Assembly: GCF_905171765.1 (NCBI RefSeq)
Contig: NC_053392.1
Location: 507,142,556-507,206,555, forward strand
Length of the DNA stretch: 64,000 bases
Origin: Bufo bufo
Taxonomy: Eukaryota; Chordata; Amphibia; Anura; Bufonidae
Reading direction: 5' to 3'
Shown here piece after piece: positions 1 through 10,980 of the stretch. Made by a program: the position numbers and the translations under genes. The stretch's first letter is position 1. Every line of letters starts with the position of its first letter. The notes under the pieces are model-generated. The model searched no databases and had not been told where the DNA came from. It worked only from the letters and a program-made list of their open reading frames with translations.

Positions 1-2414
1 AAACCAAAATAGCTAGTTCTGCCAGGAGTACAGATATTCTAAATTCCCTACAGGGATTATCTCTACAGCAAGTAGTTGAGGAGCCAACCCGGAAGGAGGC
101 CATTTTAGATTTAGTATTCACAAATGAGAATTTGGTATATGATATTACTGTAGGGGAAAGCTTGGGATCTAGTTATCACCAGTCAGTGTGGTTTACTATC
201 AGTACAGTGACTGAGTCACACCACACAAAAACAAAAGTTTTAGATTTTAGAAAAACTGACTTTACTAAAATTAGATTAGTGGTATACGAGTCCCTATCAG
301 ATTGGAACAGTTTCATTGGAGTCCAGGAGAAATGGAATTACTTAAAAGTGGCACTATTGAAGGCAACAGAAAATTGCATTAGGCTTGTCAGTAAAAGCAA
401 AAAAAGGCCACTGTGGTACTCAGCAGAAGTGGCCAAAATCATTAAAAACAAAAAGTTTGCATTTAGGAATTATAAAAATAAAAAAAACGAGGATGACAGG
501 CAAATTTATAAGATTAGGCAGAGAGAGGCCAAACAAGTTATAAGAGCTTCTAAAGCACAGGCAGAAGAGAAATTAGCTCAGTCAGGGAAAAAAGGCAATA
601 AGGCATTCTTCAGATACATAAATGAAAAAAGGAAACTAAAACAAGGAATTACCAAATTAAAAACAAAAGAAGGAAGGTATATGGCAGAAGATAAAGAACT
701 AGCTGACTGCCTCAATGAATACTTCTGCTCAGTTTTTACAAAGGAAAATAAAGGAAAAGGACCTCAGTTAGGAAAGAAGACTAATGAATCTTTTGATGCA
801 TGTGTCTTTACAGAGGAAGAGGTTCTAAGTCAGCTGTCTAAAATTAATACAAATAAGTCACAGGGGCCTGATGGGATACACCCAAAGCTATTAAAAGAGC
901 TCAGTGGTGAACTAGCAAAACCATTAACAGATTTATTTAACCAATCACTGGCAACAGGAGTCGTCCCAGAAGATTGGAAATTAGCAAATGTTGTGCCCAT
1001 TCACAAGAAAGGTAGTAGGGAGGAATAGGGCAACTATAAGCCAGTAAGCCTGACATCAATAGTGGAGAAATTAATGGAAACCATACTTAAGGAGAGGATT
1101 GTGGAACATCAAAAATCCCATGGATTGAAAGATGAAAAACAGCATGGGTTTACTTCAGGGAGATCATGTCAAACTAATCTTATTGATTTTTTTGATTGGG
1201 TGACTAAAATAATAGATGGAGGAGGTGCAGTAGACATCGCTTATCTAGACTTTAGTAAGGCTTTTAATACTGTCCCACATAGAAGGCTTATCAATAAATT
1301 GCAGTCATTGGGCTTAGACTCCCATATTGTTGAATGGATTAGGCAGTGGCTGAGGGACAGACAACAGAGGGTTGTAGTCAATGGAGTATATTCAGACCAT
1401 GGTCTTGTTACCAGTGGGGTACCTCAGGGATCTGTTCTGGGACCCGTATTGTTTAATATCTTTATCAGCGAAATTGCAGAAGGCCTCGATGGTAAGGTGT
1501 GTCTATTTCCGGATGACACAAAGATTTGTAACAGGGTTGATGTTCCTGGAGGGATACACCAAATGGAAAAGGATTTAGGAAAACTAGAGGAATGGTCAAA
1601 AATCTGGCAACTAAAATTTAATGTTGATAAGGGCAAGATAATGCACCTGGGACGTAAAAACCCAAGAGCTGAATATAAAATCTGTGATACAGTCCTAACC
1701 TCAGTATCTGAGGAAAGGGATTTAGGGGGTCATTATTTCAGAAGACTTAAAGGTAGGCAGACAATGTCATAGAGCAGCAGGAAATGCTAGCAGAATGCTT
1801 GGGTGTATAAGGAGAGGCATTACCAGTAGAAAGAGGGAGGTGCTCATGCCGCTCTACAGAGCACTAGTGAGACCTCATTTGGAGTATTGTGCTCAGTACT
1901 GGAGACCATATCTCCAGAAGGATATTGATACTTTGGAGAGAGTTCAGAGAAGAGCTACTAAACTGGTACATGGATTGCAGGATAAAACTTACCAGGAAAG
2001 ATTAAAGGACCTTAACATGTATAGCTTGGAAGAAAGACGAGACAGAGGGGATATGATAGAAACTTTTAAATACATAAAGGGAATCAACAAGGTAAAAGAG
2101 GAGAGAATATTTAAAAGAAGAAAAACTGCTACAAGAGGACATAGTTTTAAATTAGAGGGGCAAAGGTTTAAAAGTAATATCAGGAAGTATTACTTTACTG
2201 AGAGAGTAGTGGATGCATGGAATAGCCTTCCTGCAGAAGTGGTAGCTGCAAATACAGTGAAGGAGTTTAAGCATGCATGGGATAGGCATAAGGCCATCCT
2301 TCATATAAGATAGGGCTAGGGGCCATTCATAGGATTCAGTATATTGGGCAGACTAGATGGGCCAAATAGTTCTTATCTGCCAACACATTCTATGTTTCTA
2401 TGTTTCTATGTTTC
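1..2414 (+). mobile_element. CR1/L2-clade LINE, 3' portion
   Basis: A non-LTR retrotransposon cut by the window start. It encodes the end of an endonuclease domain, a full reverse transcriptase domain and the C-terminal domain typical of CR1/L2 LINEs. After the last stop comes about 75 bp of 3' UTR and a tail of three 8-bp units (TATGTTTC, 2391-2414), the kind of short 3' repeat CR1/L2 elements carry instead of poly(A). The tail abuts foldback DNA whose left end is missing, so the LINE probably inserted into or next to it. CR1 versus L2 is not separable by eye. Confidence 0.9.
3..2313 (+). pseudogene. LINE ORF2 (endonuclease-reverse transcriptase), broken
   Basis: ORF2 would nick target DNA and reverse-transcribe the LINE RNA. 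The frame is already open at base 3 with the C-terminal part of an apurinic-type endonuclease; the usual SDH catalytic signature reads SYH (about 168-176). RT follows: SQGPDGIHPK (about 857-886), DFSKAFNTVPH (about 1249-1281), GVPQGSVLGP (about 1417-1446), and FPDD where an active enzyme has FADD (about 1507-1518). The C-terminal part ends with a VVDAWNSLP block (about 2206-2232). Breaks: an in-frame TAG at 1026-1028 (the same frame continues after it) and a frameshift between about 1735 and 1795. Nonsense, frameshift and two damaged catalytic motifs make this copy dead. Confidence 0.92.
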
Positions 2415-2514
2415 AATTGCAAACGGATCCGTCCCCCATTGACTTTCAATGTAAAGTCAGGAATCCCCATTATACCATCAGATCAGAGTTTTCTCCAATC
2501 CGATGGTATATTTT

Positions 2515-2655
2515 AACTTGAAGCGTCCCCATCACCATGGGAACGCCTCTATGTTAGAATATACCATCGGATTTGAGTTAGATCGTGAAAACTCATATCC
2601 GACAGTATATTCTAACACAGAGGCGTTCCCATAGTGATGAGGACGCTTCAAGTTA
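2515..2655. repeat. Nested palindrome in foldback arm
   Basis: The sequence beginning AACTTGAAGCGTCC is repeated in reverse complement ending GGACGCTTCAAGTT, with small mismatches and a short centre near 2585. A single-arm copy of the same sequence recurs near 4000-4060 in the right arm of the larger foldback. Confidence 0.8.
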
Positions 2656-2852
2656 GAATATACTACGAACTGTGTACATGACTGCTCCCTGCTGCCTGGC
2701 AGCACCCGATCTCTTACAGGGGGCTGTGATCCGCACAATTAACCCCTCAGGTGCCGCACCTGAGGGGTTAATTGTGCGTATCATAGCCCCCTGTAAGATA
2801 TCAGGTGCTGCCAGGCAGGAGGGGGCACCCCCCCTCCCTCCCCAGTTTTAAA

Positions 2853-3045
2853 TTCATTGGTGGCCAGTGTGCCCCCCCTCCCTCCCCTGTATTACACTCA
2901 TTGGTGGCCAGTGCGGCCCCCCTCCCTCCCCTGTATTACTGTACATTCATTGGTGGCCAGTGGGCCCCCCTCCCTCCCCTGTATTACTGTACATTCATTG
3001 GTGGCCAATGGGCCCCCCCTCCCTCCCCCTCCTAATTAAAATCCC
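2853..3045 (+). repeat. C-rich minisatellite, left arm
   Basis: Tandem units of roughly 55-60 bp, each containing CATTGGTGGCCAGTG followed by a C-run and CTGTATTACTGTACATT. About three to four units. The mirror-image array lies at 3490-3805, with about six units, so the two arms expanded unequally. Confidence 0.85.
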
Positions 3046-3489
3046 CCCCCATCATTGGTGGCAGCGGAGAGTTCCGATCGGAGTCCCAGTTTAATCGCTG
3101 GGACTCTGATCGGTAACCATTGCAACCAGGACGCTACTGCAGTCCTTGTTGCCATGGTTACTTAGCAATTTTAGAAGCATTATACTTACCTTCGCTGTCT
3201 GTGACTGGCCGGGCGCTCCTCCTACTGGTAAGTGAAAGGTCTGTGCGGCGCATTGCTTATAGCACAGACCTGTCACTTACCAGTAGGAGGAGCGCCCGGC
3301 CGGTCACAGACATCACAGGTAAGTATAATGCTTCTAAAAATTGCTAAGTAACCATGGCAACCAGGACTTCAGTAGCGTCCTGGTTGCCATGGTTACCGAT
3401 CGGAGCCCCAGCGATTAAACTGGGACTCCGATCGGAACTCTCCGCTGCCACCAATGATAGGGGGGGGATTTTAATTAGGAGGGGGAGGG

Positions 3490-3805
3490 AGGTGAGGCTG
3501 CACTGGCCACCAATGAATGTACAGTAATACAGGGGAGGGAGGGGGCCCACTGGCCACCAATGAATGTACAGTAATACAGAGGAGGGAGGGGGGCCACTGG
3601 CCACCAATGAATGTACAGTAATACAGAGGAGAGAGGGGGGCCCACTGGCCACCAATGAATGTACAGTAATACAGGGGAGAGAGGGGGGGGCCACTGGCCA
3701 CCAATGAATGTACAGTAATACAGGGGAGGGAGGGGGGCCGCACTGGCCATCAATGAATGTAATACAGGGGAGGGAGGGGGGGCACACTGGCCACCAATGA
3801 ATTTA
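3490..3805 (-). repeat. G-rich minisatellite, right arm
   Basis: Inverted counterpart of the array at 2853-3045. About six units with CACTGGCCACCAATGAATG and a run of G, each about 58-60 bp. Long stop-free frames here arise only from the repeat periodicity. Confidence 0.85.
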
Positions 3806-4136
3806 AAACTGGGGAGGGAGGGGGGTGTGCCCCCTCCTGCCTGGCAGCGCCTGATCTCTTACAGGGGGCTATGATACGCACAATTAACCCCTTAGGTGCG
3901 GCACCTGAGGGGTTAATTGTGCGGATCACAGCCCCCTATAAGAGATCGGGTGCTGCCAGGCAGCAGGGGGCAGTCATGCACACAGTTCTTAGTATATTCT
4001 AACTTGAAGCGTCCCCATCACTATGGGAACGCCTCTGTGTTAGAATATACTGTCGGATCTGAGTTTTCACGAAGTGAAAACTCAGCTCAGAAAAAGCTTT
4101 TATGCAGACGGATCTGCGATCCGTCTGTGCGAAAGT

Positions 4137-4417
4137 AGCCTACAGCCACGGATCACAGATGCGGATGCTAATCTTGTGTGCATCCGTGTTTTTTCACGGA
4201 CCCATTGACTTGAATGGGTCTGTGAACCACTGTCCGTCAAAAAAATAGGACATTCATATTTTTTTGACGGACAGGAAACACTGATCACGGCCGCGGATGA
4301 ACAACGCTGTATTTTCCGAGTTTTCAACGGACCCATTGAAAGTCAATGGGTCCGCAGAAAATTACAGAAAACGGAACAACGGCCACGGATGCACACAACG
4401 GTCGTGTGCATGAGGCC
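4137..4417. mobile_element. MITE fragment with TTA-flanked right end
   Basis: Non-coding DNA with internal complementary blocks (ACGGACCCATTGA and its complement) ending GTGTGCATGAGGCC directly before TTA (4418-4420). That terminus resembles those of the TAA/TTA-flanked MITEs downstream. The left terminus could not be identified, so the border at 4137 is only where the neighbouring foldback stops. Confidence 0.5.
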
Positions 4418-4532
4418 TTAGTCAGCAAAGTATTGTGCATTTTTATGGTTAGTAGAGACTTTGCTGCTGTAAGAGGGAACATTGCTAATGCACCCTTCCA
4501 TACTTGGAGATGGTTTGGCTAACTGTATCTTA

Positions 4533-4998
4533 GGCTACTTTCACACTCGCGTTTGGTGTGGATCCGTCATGGACGGATCCGTTCAGATAATACAACCGTC
4601 TGCATCTGTTCAGAACTGATCCGTTTGTATTATCTTTAACATAGTCAAGACGGATCCGTCTTGAACACCATTGAAAATTAATGGAAGACGGATCTGTTTT
4701 CTATTGTACCAGATTGTGTCATAGAAAATGGATCCCTCCCCATTGACTTACATTGTGTACCAGGACGGATCCGTTTGGCTCAGTTTCAACAGACGGACAC
4801 CAAAACACTGCAGGCAGCGTTTTGGTGTCCGTCTCCAAAGCAGAATGGAAATGGAACGGAGGCAAACTGATGCATTTTGAGTGGATCCTTTTACATTCAG
4901 AATGCATTAGAATGCAGACTGATCCATTTTGGACTGCTTGTGAGAGCCCTAAATGGATCTCACAAACGGAAAGCCAAAACGAAAGTCTGAAAGTAGAC
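4533..4998. mobile_element. Harbinger-like MITE (TSD TTA)
   Basis: The left terminus GGCTACTTTCACACT and the right terminus AGTCTGAAAGTAGAC are imperfect inverted repeats, bounded on both sides by TTA (4530-4532 and 4999-5001). A 3-bp TWA target duplication is the hallmark of PIF/Harbinger transposition. The interior is rich in ACGGATCC repeats and has no transposase, so it is a non-autonomous copy. Superfamily assignment rests on the TSD and termini only. Confidence 0.75.
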
Positions 4999-5226
4999 TT
5001 AAATCTGCACCCCTCAGTGTGGGAATTTGCCAAAGCATTTTATAAAGAATCCTATTGCTGCCTAGTTCTGCAGAGAGACATTGGTGGGAAGGAGTGCTAT
5101 GACCTCCATCATTGCTACTATCCATATGTTGCTACTGGGGAGGAACTGCACTGTGATCTTTTTGGAATTGCGTCCTGTTGCTGCCGCATGTACTACTACT
5201 CCTATGCTGCACTTTAATAAAGATAA

Positions 5227-5419
5227 GCCTCATTCACAAGTCAGTGTTCGGTCAGTGATTTCCATCAGTGATTTTGAGCCAAAACCAGGTGCGGCTCTAA
5301 ACACAGAACGGGTGCAGATCTTTCCTTTATACCTTATGTCTGTGGAGGCTTCACGCCTGGTTTTAGCTCACAGTCACTGATGGAAATCACTTACCAAAAC
5401 ATTGACATGTGAATGAGGC
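5227..5419. mobile_element. Short MITE with GCCTCATTCAC ends
   Basis: A 193-bp non-coding element whose ends are GCCTCATTCAC and its exact complement GTGAATGAGGC. The subterminal regions are also complementary (TGATTTCCATCAGTGA against TCACTGATGGAAATCA). The interior resembles the MITE at 5452, so the two are relatives. A clean target duplication is not visible (TAA left, AAT right). Confidence 0.7.
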
Positions 5420-5451
5420 AATAGACTTAGTTAATTCAACTGGCCTGGTAA

Positions 5452-6003
5452 GGCCAAGTTCACACTTCAATTATTTGGTCAGTTATTTCCATCAGTCATT
5501 GGAAGCCAAAACCAGGTGTGGGTCTAAAACAGAGAACAGGTGCAAATCTTTCCATTACACCTGATCTCTGAGTAGGTTTCACTAGTGGCTTTGGCTCACA
5601 ATCACTAATGGAAATAACTGACCAAATAAGGCCACTTGCACACAAATAAGGCCGTGCTGCAGCCCGCAAATTGTGGTTCGCAATGCACGAACACCCACCG
5701 TGGGTCAGCCGCAGCGGATTGCGGGCCCATTCACTTCAATGGGTCCGCGATCCGGCCATTCCGCAAAAAGATAGGACAGTGCTTCCGTAGTGCTTCTGTA
5801 GGGTTCCGTTCTGTGCTTCTGTTCCACACCATTCTGCATCTCCGGATTTGCGGACCCATTGAAGTGAATGGGTCCGCATCCGCGATGCGGAATGCACACG
5901 GAATGGTGCCCGTGTATTGCGGGTCCACAAATGTGGTCCGCAATACGGCCACGGAGCGCACACGTTCGTGTGCAATAAGCCTAACTGAAGTGTGAACTCA
6001 GCC
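5452..6003. mobile_element. Harbinger-like MITE, interrupted
   Basis: The ends GGCCAAGTTCACACTTC and GAAGTGTGAACTCAGCC are inverted repeats. The body contains the pair GGTCAGTTATTTCCAT / ATGGAAATAACTGACC, as in the MITE at 5227. It is split by a second MITE at 5630-5981; removing that insertion and one TAA rejoins the right terminus. The flanking trinucleotides read TAA and TTA, so the outer TSD is imperfect. Confidence 0.75.
5630..5981. mobile_element. Nested Harbinger-like MITE (TSD TAA)
   Basis: The ends GGCCACTTGCACAC and GTGTGCAATAAGCC are bounded by TAA at 5627-5629 and 5982-5984. It sits inside the MITE at 5452-6003, so it is the younger insertion. The interior has inverted blocks around CCCATTCACTTCAATGGG and CATTGAAGTGAATGGG and no coding sequence. 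Confidence 0.82.
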
Positions 6004-6076
6004 TTACTGATGCAACCATTCGCCCACCATTGCACCTGCTGTCCTGCCTTGCACCCAGACTAACGGTTAACACTAA

Positions 6077-7050
6077 GGCCCCTTTCACACGAGAGAGTTT
6101 TCCGCGCGGGTGCAATGCGTGAGGTGAACGCATTGCACCCGCACTGAATCCGGACCCATTAATTTCTATGGGGCTGTGCACACGAGCAGTGGTTTTCACG
6201 CTGCGTTGCGTGAAAATCGCAGCATGTTCTTTATTCTGCGTTTTTCACGCAACGCAGGCCCCATAGAAGTGAATGGGGCTGCGTGAAAATCGCAAGCATC
6301 CGCAAGCAAGTGCGGATGCGGTGTGATTTTCACGCACGGTTGCTAGGAGATAATCGGGATGGGGACCCGATCTTTATTATTTTCCCTTATAACATGGTTA
6401 TAAGGGAAAATAATAGCATTCTAAATACAGAATGCATAGTACAATAGGGCTGGAGGGGTTAAAAAAATAATATATATAATTTAACTCACCTTAATCCACT
6501 TGTTCGCGCAGCCGGCATCTCTTCTGTCTTCTTCTTTGAGGAATAGGACCTTTGATGGCGTCATTACGCTCATCACATGGTCCGTCACATGAACCATCAC
6601 CGTGGTAAAAGATCATGTGATGGACCATGTGATGAGCGCAGTGACGTCATCAAAGGTCCTATTCCTCAAAGAAGAAGACAGAAGAGATGCCGGCTGCGCG
6701 AACAAGTGGATTAAGGTGAGTAAAAAAAATTTTTAACCCCTCCAGCCCTATTGTACTAAGCATTCTGTATTCAGAATGCTATTATTTTCCCTTATAACCA
6801 TGTTATAAGGGGAAATAATACAATTTACGCAACCTTGAACCCAAACCTGAACGTCTGTGAAGAAGTTCGGGTCTTGGTACCACATTTAGTTTTTTATCAC
6901 GCGCGTGCAAAACACATTGCACCCGCGCGATAAAAATGGAACAACAGAACGCAATCGCAGTCAAAACTGACTGCAAATGGGGTACTTACTCGCGCGTGTT
7001 TACCGCAACGCATCCGGACCTTATCCGGACACGCTCGTCTGCAAGGGGCC
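6077..7050. mobile_element. Foldback Harbinger-like MITE (TSD TAA)
   Basis: The ends GGCCCCTTTCACACGAG and TCGTCTGCAAGGGGCC are flanked by TAA at 6074-6076 and 7051-7053. The central part (about 6395-6815) is a long hairpin centred near 6600: the arm containing CTTCTTTGAGGAATAGG is matched by CCTATTCCTCAAAGAAG. No transposase is encoded. Confidence 0.8.
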
Positions 7051-7199
7051 TAAGGGTACCCGAACCAGGGTGTGGCCCGAGGGAAGAAAGTAATAGCAGA
7101 AAAAGGAGAAAAAAAGCAGGACTTCTTTGTGTAAGCAGGAGGCAGTAAGCTGTACGTGATTAAACTTTTGTTTATTTAGTCAAATAATTAAAATTTAAC

Positions 7200-8297
7200 C
7201 CCTTCCTGACTAGCGCCGTAATAGTATGGCGCAACGGGACGTGACTTGCCGCCTAGCGCAGTACTATTACGGCGGGCTGATCGGGCGGGTGCAGGAGCTG
7301 CGCCCGCCTGATCAGCTGCAGGCTGCAGGCGACCGGCTGTTCCTGTTAGCCGGACCGCTGCTGTTTTCGCCGACATTGGTGAAAACACAGATGCCGCGCA
7401 TTAACCCCTTCTATGCCGCTGTCAGCGCTGACTGCGACATAGAAGGGGTTTGCTGCGGGTGAGGGAGCCTATCGGGACCCCGCTCTGCTGTGGCAGGGAC
7501 CTGATGGGTGAGAAGGCAGCCGGATGCCGTGCAGACGCTGTCCAATGGCTTGCATGTCATCGGTACCTGCCTTCTACTGGTGCCCAGGAGATCCAGCCTC
7601 AGGCTGCATTACTCCGTGTAATACACTAACAGGCAATATATTACAATACAGATGTATTGTAATACATTGCAGAGGGGATCAGACCCCCAAAAGTTAAATT
7701 CAGAAATGAAGTAAAAAAAACCTAACTATTTCTACTTTTATCTATGCCCCCTTTACGCCATAAATAAAATTTTTATAATATGCTAATTAGCCTCTAGGAG
7801 CAGGGGGGAGTTGTTCCTGCTCCTAGAGGCTCTGTTCTCCCACCTTTGTCGCCTCAGTCCAAGTCCTGATTGACAGGGCCAGGCAGCGCTCGCATCTGTC
7901 TGCTAGCCCTGTGCTCTGGTGAAATCTCCCTCCGTTCAGTATTCGGCACAGGCACGGTGAGGAAGCCATTTTTGTCACCTTACATCACAAAAATTGCAAC
8001 ACTAGGCGATCAAAAAGGCATATGCCCCCCAAAATTGCACCAATCAAACTGTCACCTCATCCTGCAAAAAATTAGACCCTACCTTAGACAATCGGTCAAA
8101 AAATAAAAAAAAGCTATGGCTCTCAGACTATGGAGACACTAAAACATCATTTTTTGGGTTTCAAAAATGCTGTTATTGTGTAAAACTTAACTAAACAAGA
8201 AAAAGTATACATATTAGGTATTGCCACGTCCGTAACGATCTGCTCTATAATGACCTAACCCCTCAGGTGAATGCTGTAAAAAAAAAATTTAGTGTAG
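7200..8297. mobile_element. TTAA-type DNA element, left portion
   Basis: It starts TTAACCCCTTCCTGAC and continues into an AT-rich body with blocks such as AAAAAGTATACATATTAGGTATTGCCACGTCCGT (in two parts, about 8200-8235) that recur at 46680-46880 and, more diverged, at 18420 and 19320. The relatives at 46023-54820 and 17695-20176 are flanked or bounded by TTAA, the TSD of piggyBac and Kolobok elements. This copy stops at about 8297 without a right terminus. Non-coding. Confidence 0.6.
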
Positions 8298-9017
8298 TGA
8301 TAGTAGGAGTAATAGAGGAATTTTGCAGCAGAAATGATGTCCAGACCTTTACATGAAGTTCAAACATTTCTTTACTGAAGATAACTTGTATCCAAGCAGT
8401 ATACAGCTTTGGTCTCTGGTCCCAGCAATCATTGGCAGGAATAAATACTTCTGCACTTTAAATTTGAGCTTGCAGGATAATTCGTCTGCTTGGTAGCTCT
8501 GTAATTGGGGCAGGAACTAATCTTCTGCGCTTTTCTATAATTTCTGCTTTGTGGGGACAGACTAGCTGAGGAGGAATGGCTTCTCCTAGGTCTCTGGACT
8601 TATCTGTCAGATGATTTCTCAGGGGACGTTTTCTTCCCGAAACTCTGGTGGTTGCCTGTAGTTTTCTGCTTCTTCCTTCAGATGAGGCTGAAGGAGCTCA
8701 GACTGGGAATATGACTAAGTCTCAGACCGAGACTTGGTCATTGCCGTCTCCCCTAACTAAAATCTGGATCTAACTGTTTTTTACCTCCCTTTCTGCAGGA
8801 AGATGGAATAGTCCACCTCTCTTCAGAAGGGGGCAGAATAGAGCAGGATTTTTCCACACCAATGATGCTGCCACCTGCTGGTATACCAGGGAAATGACTT
8901 GAACAATGGTACATTTGTGGGGAACATAAGCAAAATCACATCAGATGACAGTGTGAAAGCTCTTAGAAGATAGTAGCGGGGTAGAGGCGTGTAGTAACAC
9001 AACTCTGGGGTGTTACA
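8298..9017 (-). mobile_element. Possible solo LTR, minus strand
   Basis: On the minus strand the right edge reads TGTAACACCCCAGAG, like an LTR start, and the body shares scattered blocks (CTGCCACCTGCTGGTA, complement) with the region at 14800-15622, whose edge reads TGTAGTACCCCAGAG. The shared edge and interior suggest two LTRs of one family. The left border and TSD are unresolved, so this could be another kind of repeat. Confidence 0.35.
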
Positions 9018-9219
9018 CATGTGTTATAGCATGGCCAACCGGAGCCCTACCCCATATTGCATATTTAGGTTAGTGATGTTTATTTGCTTTTTATATTTTA
9101 AGTATGTGATTTATCTGTGTTATCTTATATTTACTAAAACTTAGTAAATATATTTATTCACTTAGCCTCCTAAGCTTCATTCTCAAATCTTTTGAATTCA
9201 CATAACAATGTATATTTGT

Positions 9220-9502
9220 TGGCAGTGGATTAATCAGGTGTCCATCAGGCGTAGCACAGTGAAAAACATGGTTTTATTCAGAAATTACAGAATAACATAT
9301 GATTATAACTTTCAGTAAGATCAGAATCTCAGCATATCTTCTCCCTTTCTTGTCTTCCAGCTCTCTCTCAGTATGTGTGCAGCAAGTCTCCACCCCTTCC
9401 TTCAATTTTAGCAGTACTTTATTAACAACATAACTCTGTGTCTGAAAATAGGCTATCACATAATGTAGTTGTTATAATAGAATAATAAGCAGTATTCCAA
9501 CA
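9220..9502 (-). mobile_element. Probable 3' LTR of copia element
   Basis: Reading the minus strand, the copia coding remnant (from 10100 down to 9637) is followed by a purine tract GAGTGGGGG (about 9503-9511) and then TGTTGGAATACTG, the expected polypurine tract followed by an LTR start. The outer end near 9220 is inferred and not supported by a visible TSD. Confidence 0.5.
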
Positions 9503-9636
9503 CCCCCACTCAACAACTACTTATCCTGTTAGTCCCATGGCTGGCTTGAGTTTTTCACATTTGTACTTGGGTAGTGTTTCATCACAGGATCAATTACCAT
9601 TTTTTAAGTTTCCCAGTAAACAAACTCAATAATGCC

Positions 9637-10100
9637 TCATTCCACCAAATCACGCAGATGATTATATTTGATATCAATGTGCTTAGTTCTTGTGCAAATT
9701 TTCTCATTGCTTGCAAGTTTAATGCATGCTTGGTTGTCCTCATAGACTATTGTTGATTGATTTAACGGTTCACCAAGATCTTCCAACAGTTGATTCAACC
9801 AGATTACTTCTTGACTGGTGTAGCCTGCATATACATATTCTGCTTCTGTAGAAGACAAAGCAACAGAAACCAGTTTTCTGGACCAGGAAATGTAACATTC
9901 GCCTAACTTGAATAAGTAACCACTTGTTGAGTAACGGTCCTCTGAATCACCAGCCCATTCTGAATCTACATAGCCTATGAGATTAAGATATCCTGAGGAA
10001 GATATCTTCAAACTTGTATTTACAGTTGCTTTCGGATGTCTAAGAACTCTCTTAACAGCTTTCCTGTCTCTTTGACTGTTCTTTGCTTAAGTTTCTGCAG
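9637..10100 (-). pseudogene. Ty1/copia RNase H remnant
   Basis: The minus-strand frame encodes the end of a copia polyprotein. Visible family motifs are GYVDSEWAGD, STSGYLFKLG, ALSSTEAEYV, YEDNQACIKLA and RTKHIDIKY, in the order expected for the copia RNase H domain, which removes the RNA strand during reverse transcription. The acidic residues of the DSEWAG, STEAEY and EDNQ motifs are present. The frame extends upstream of the first usable Met to about 10100. The rest of Pol and Gag is absent, so this is a 5'-truncated copy with its probable 3' LTR downstream. Confidence 0.88.
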
Positions 10101-10149
10101 AGAATTCCAACTGTTGCTTTGATAATCTGGGCGAGTTGTGCATGCCTTA

Positions 10150-10980
10150 ATACATTTGTTTTTAATGTATGGGTAATTCTTGCATCATGTAATTTGAGAC
10201 TGGCACTCCCACGTCAGAGTTAAATGTCAATCGTAGCAGTAATATCTGGATTATTCACAATATTTATTATATCACATGAAATAAAAACATATAATAAAAC
10301 CAATCACAATGGAAAGCTTAATAGTTGTTGCAGCAAATATATACGGTGTTAAAATAAATAAGAATATATAAAAAGTCCAATAAAAAATATCCAAAAAAAT
10401 ATCCAAAAAAATATCCAAAAAACGGGAAACCAAAAATCCCTGGATAGGGAATAGAGGAACAGTTCTGAACAGATCCACCAAAGCTGTAATGCGGTATTCC
10501 CAATCTGTACACTCCTTATGTCTGTGTCAGTCTATTTGACTGTATATTGGGCTGGTTCTCCTATAGATAGTAATAGCAGATGGTTCTCCAGTATTAAATG
10601 GGTATAAATATAAAGAAGAGAATCCAGTTTTTACTCACGGTAACTTTACTTCATCCGCGGTTAAATTGTTCGGCGTCTCACCTTGCTCGTGCGTTGCCGC
10701 TGCCTCTCGATCGTTCTGCCGAAATCTCGGGTCTGGTCACGTGACCTAAGCTTGTACTCGCGAGAAGTGGACTTATACTGACCGAGTTTAGGTGGCCGAT
10801 CTTCCGAACTTTTCTTTCTGTTCTTCTGCAGCGCTCCAATTTTTGTATATATCGGAATATTGGCGCATGGGCTTCCAGTGAGGATGTCCTGTTGGGAATA
10901 TACTTAGAACCAAACGCGTATCGGGGATCTCTTTCCCCTTCCTCAGTGGTCAAATCCCAACTTCCTATGATACATTTTAT
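10150..10980 (-). mobile_element. Penelope-like terminal region, probable
   Basis: A non-coding minus-strand segment starting (10980 side) with a decayed hammerhead-like motif and continuing through a GC-richer leader into an AT-rich tail with three short TATCC-plus-A-run units (about 10385-10425). Hammerhead motifs ahead of such sequence are characteristic of Penelope-like element terminal repeats. No RT or GIY-YIG endonuclease is present, so the assignment depends on the motif at 10914-10946. Confidence 0.45.
10914..10946 (-). ncRNA. Decayed hammerhead ribozyme-like motif
   Basis: On the minus strand the sequence contains CTGAGGA (fits CUGANGA), then GGGG, a loop AAAGAGAT, CCCC, then GATA where GAAA is required, and ACGCGT. 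Core order and a four-G/four-C stem II match a minimal type I hammerhead; the GATA substitution would impair cleavage. Confidence 0.5.

Larger units (their letters stand above)
2415..4136. mobile_element. Long foldback (inverted-repeat) element
   Basis: The stretch folds on itself around about 3252. The left arm (about 2590-3245) is matched in reverse complement by the right arm (about 3260-4085), including a hairpin over CTCAGGTGC-type sequence, a C-rich minisatellite (G-rich in the right arm) and a block with CCATGGCAACCAGG. A smaller palindrome (2515-2655) is nested in the left arm. The right edge reads GAAAGTAGCC, matching the complement of the terminal GGCTACTTTC of the MITE at 4533, so it may be a MITE-like DNA element whose left terminus was lost at the LINE junction. 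There is no coding potential; the proline-rich frames are minisatellite shadows. Confidence 0.7.

Noticed and set aside
2805..3787. Several proline-rich frames on both strands
   Set aside because: They follow the C-rich or G-rich minisatellite unit and exist in three frames at once.
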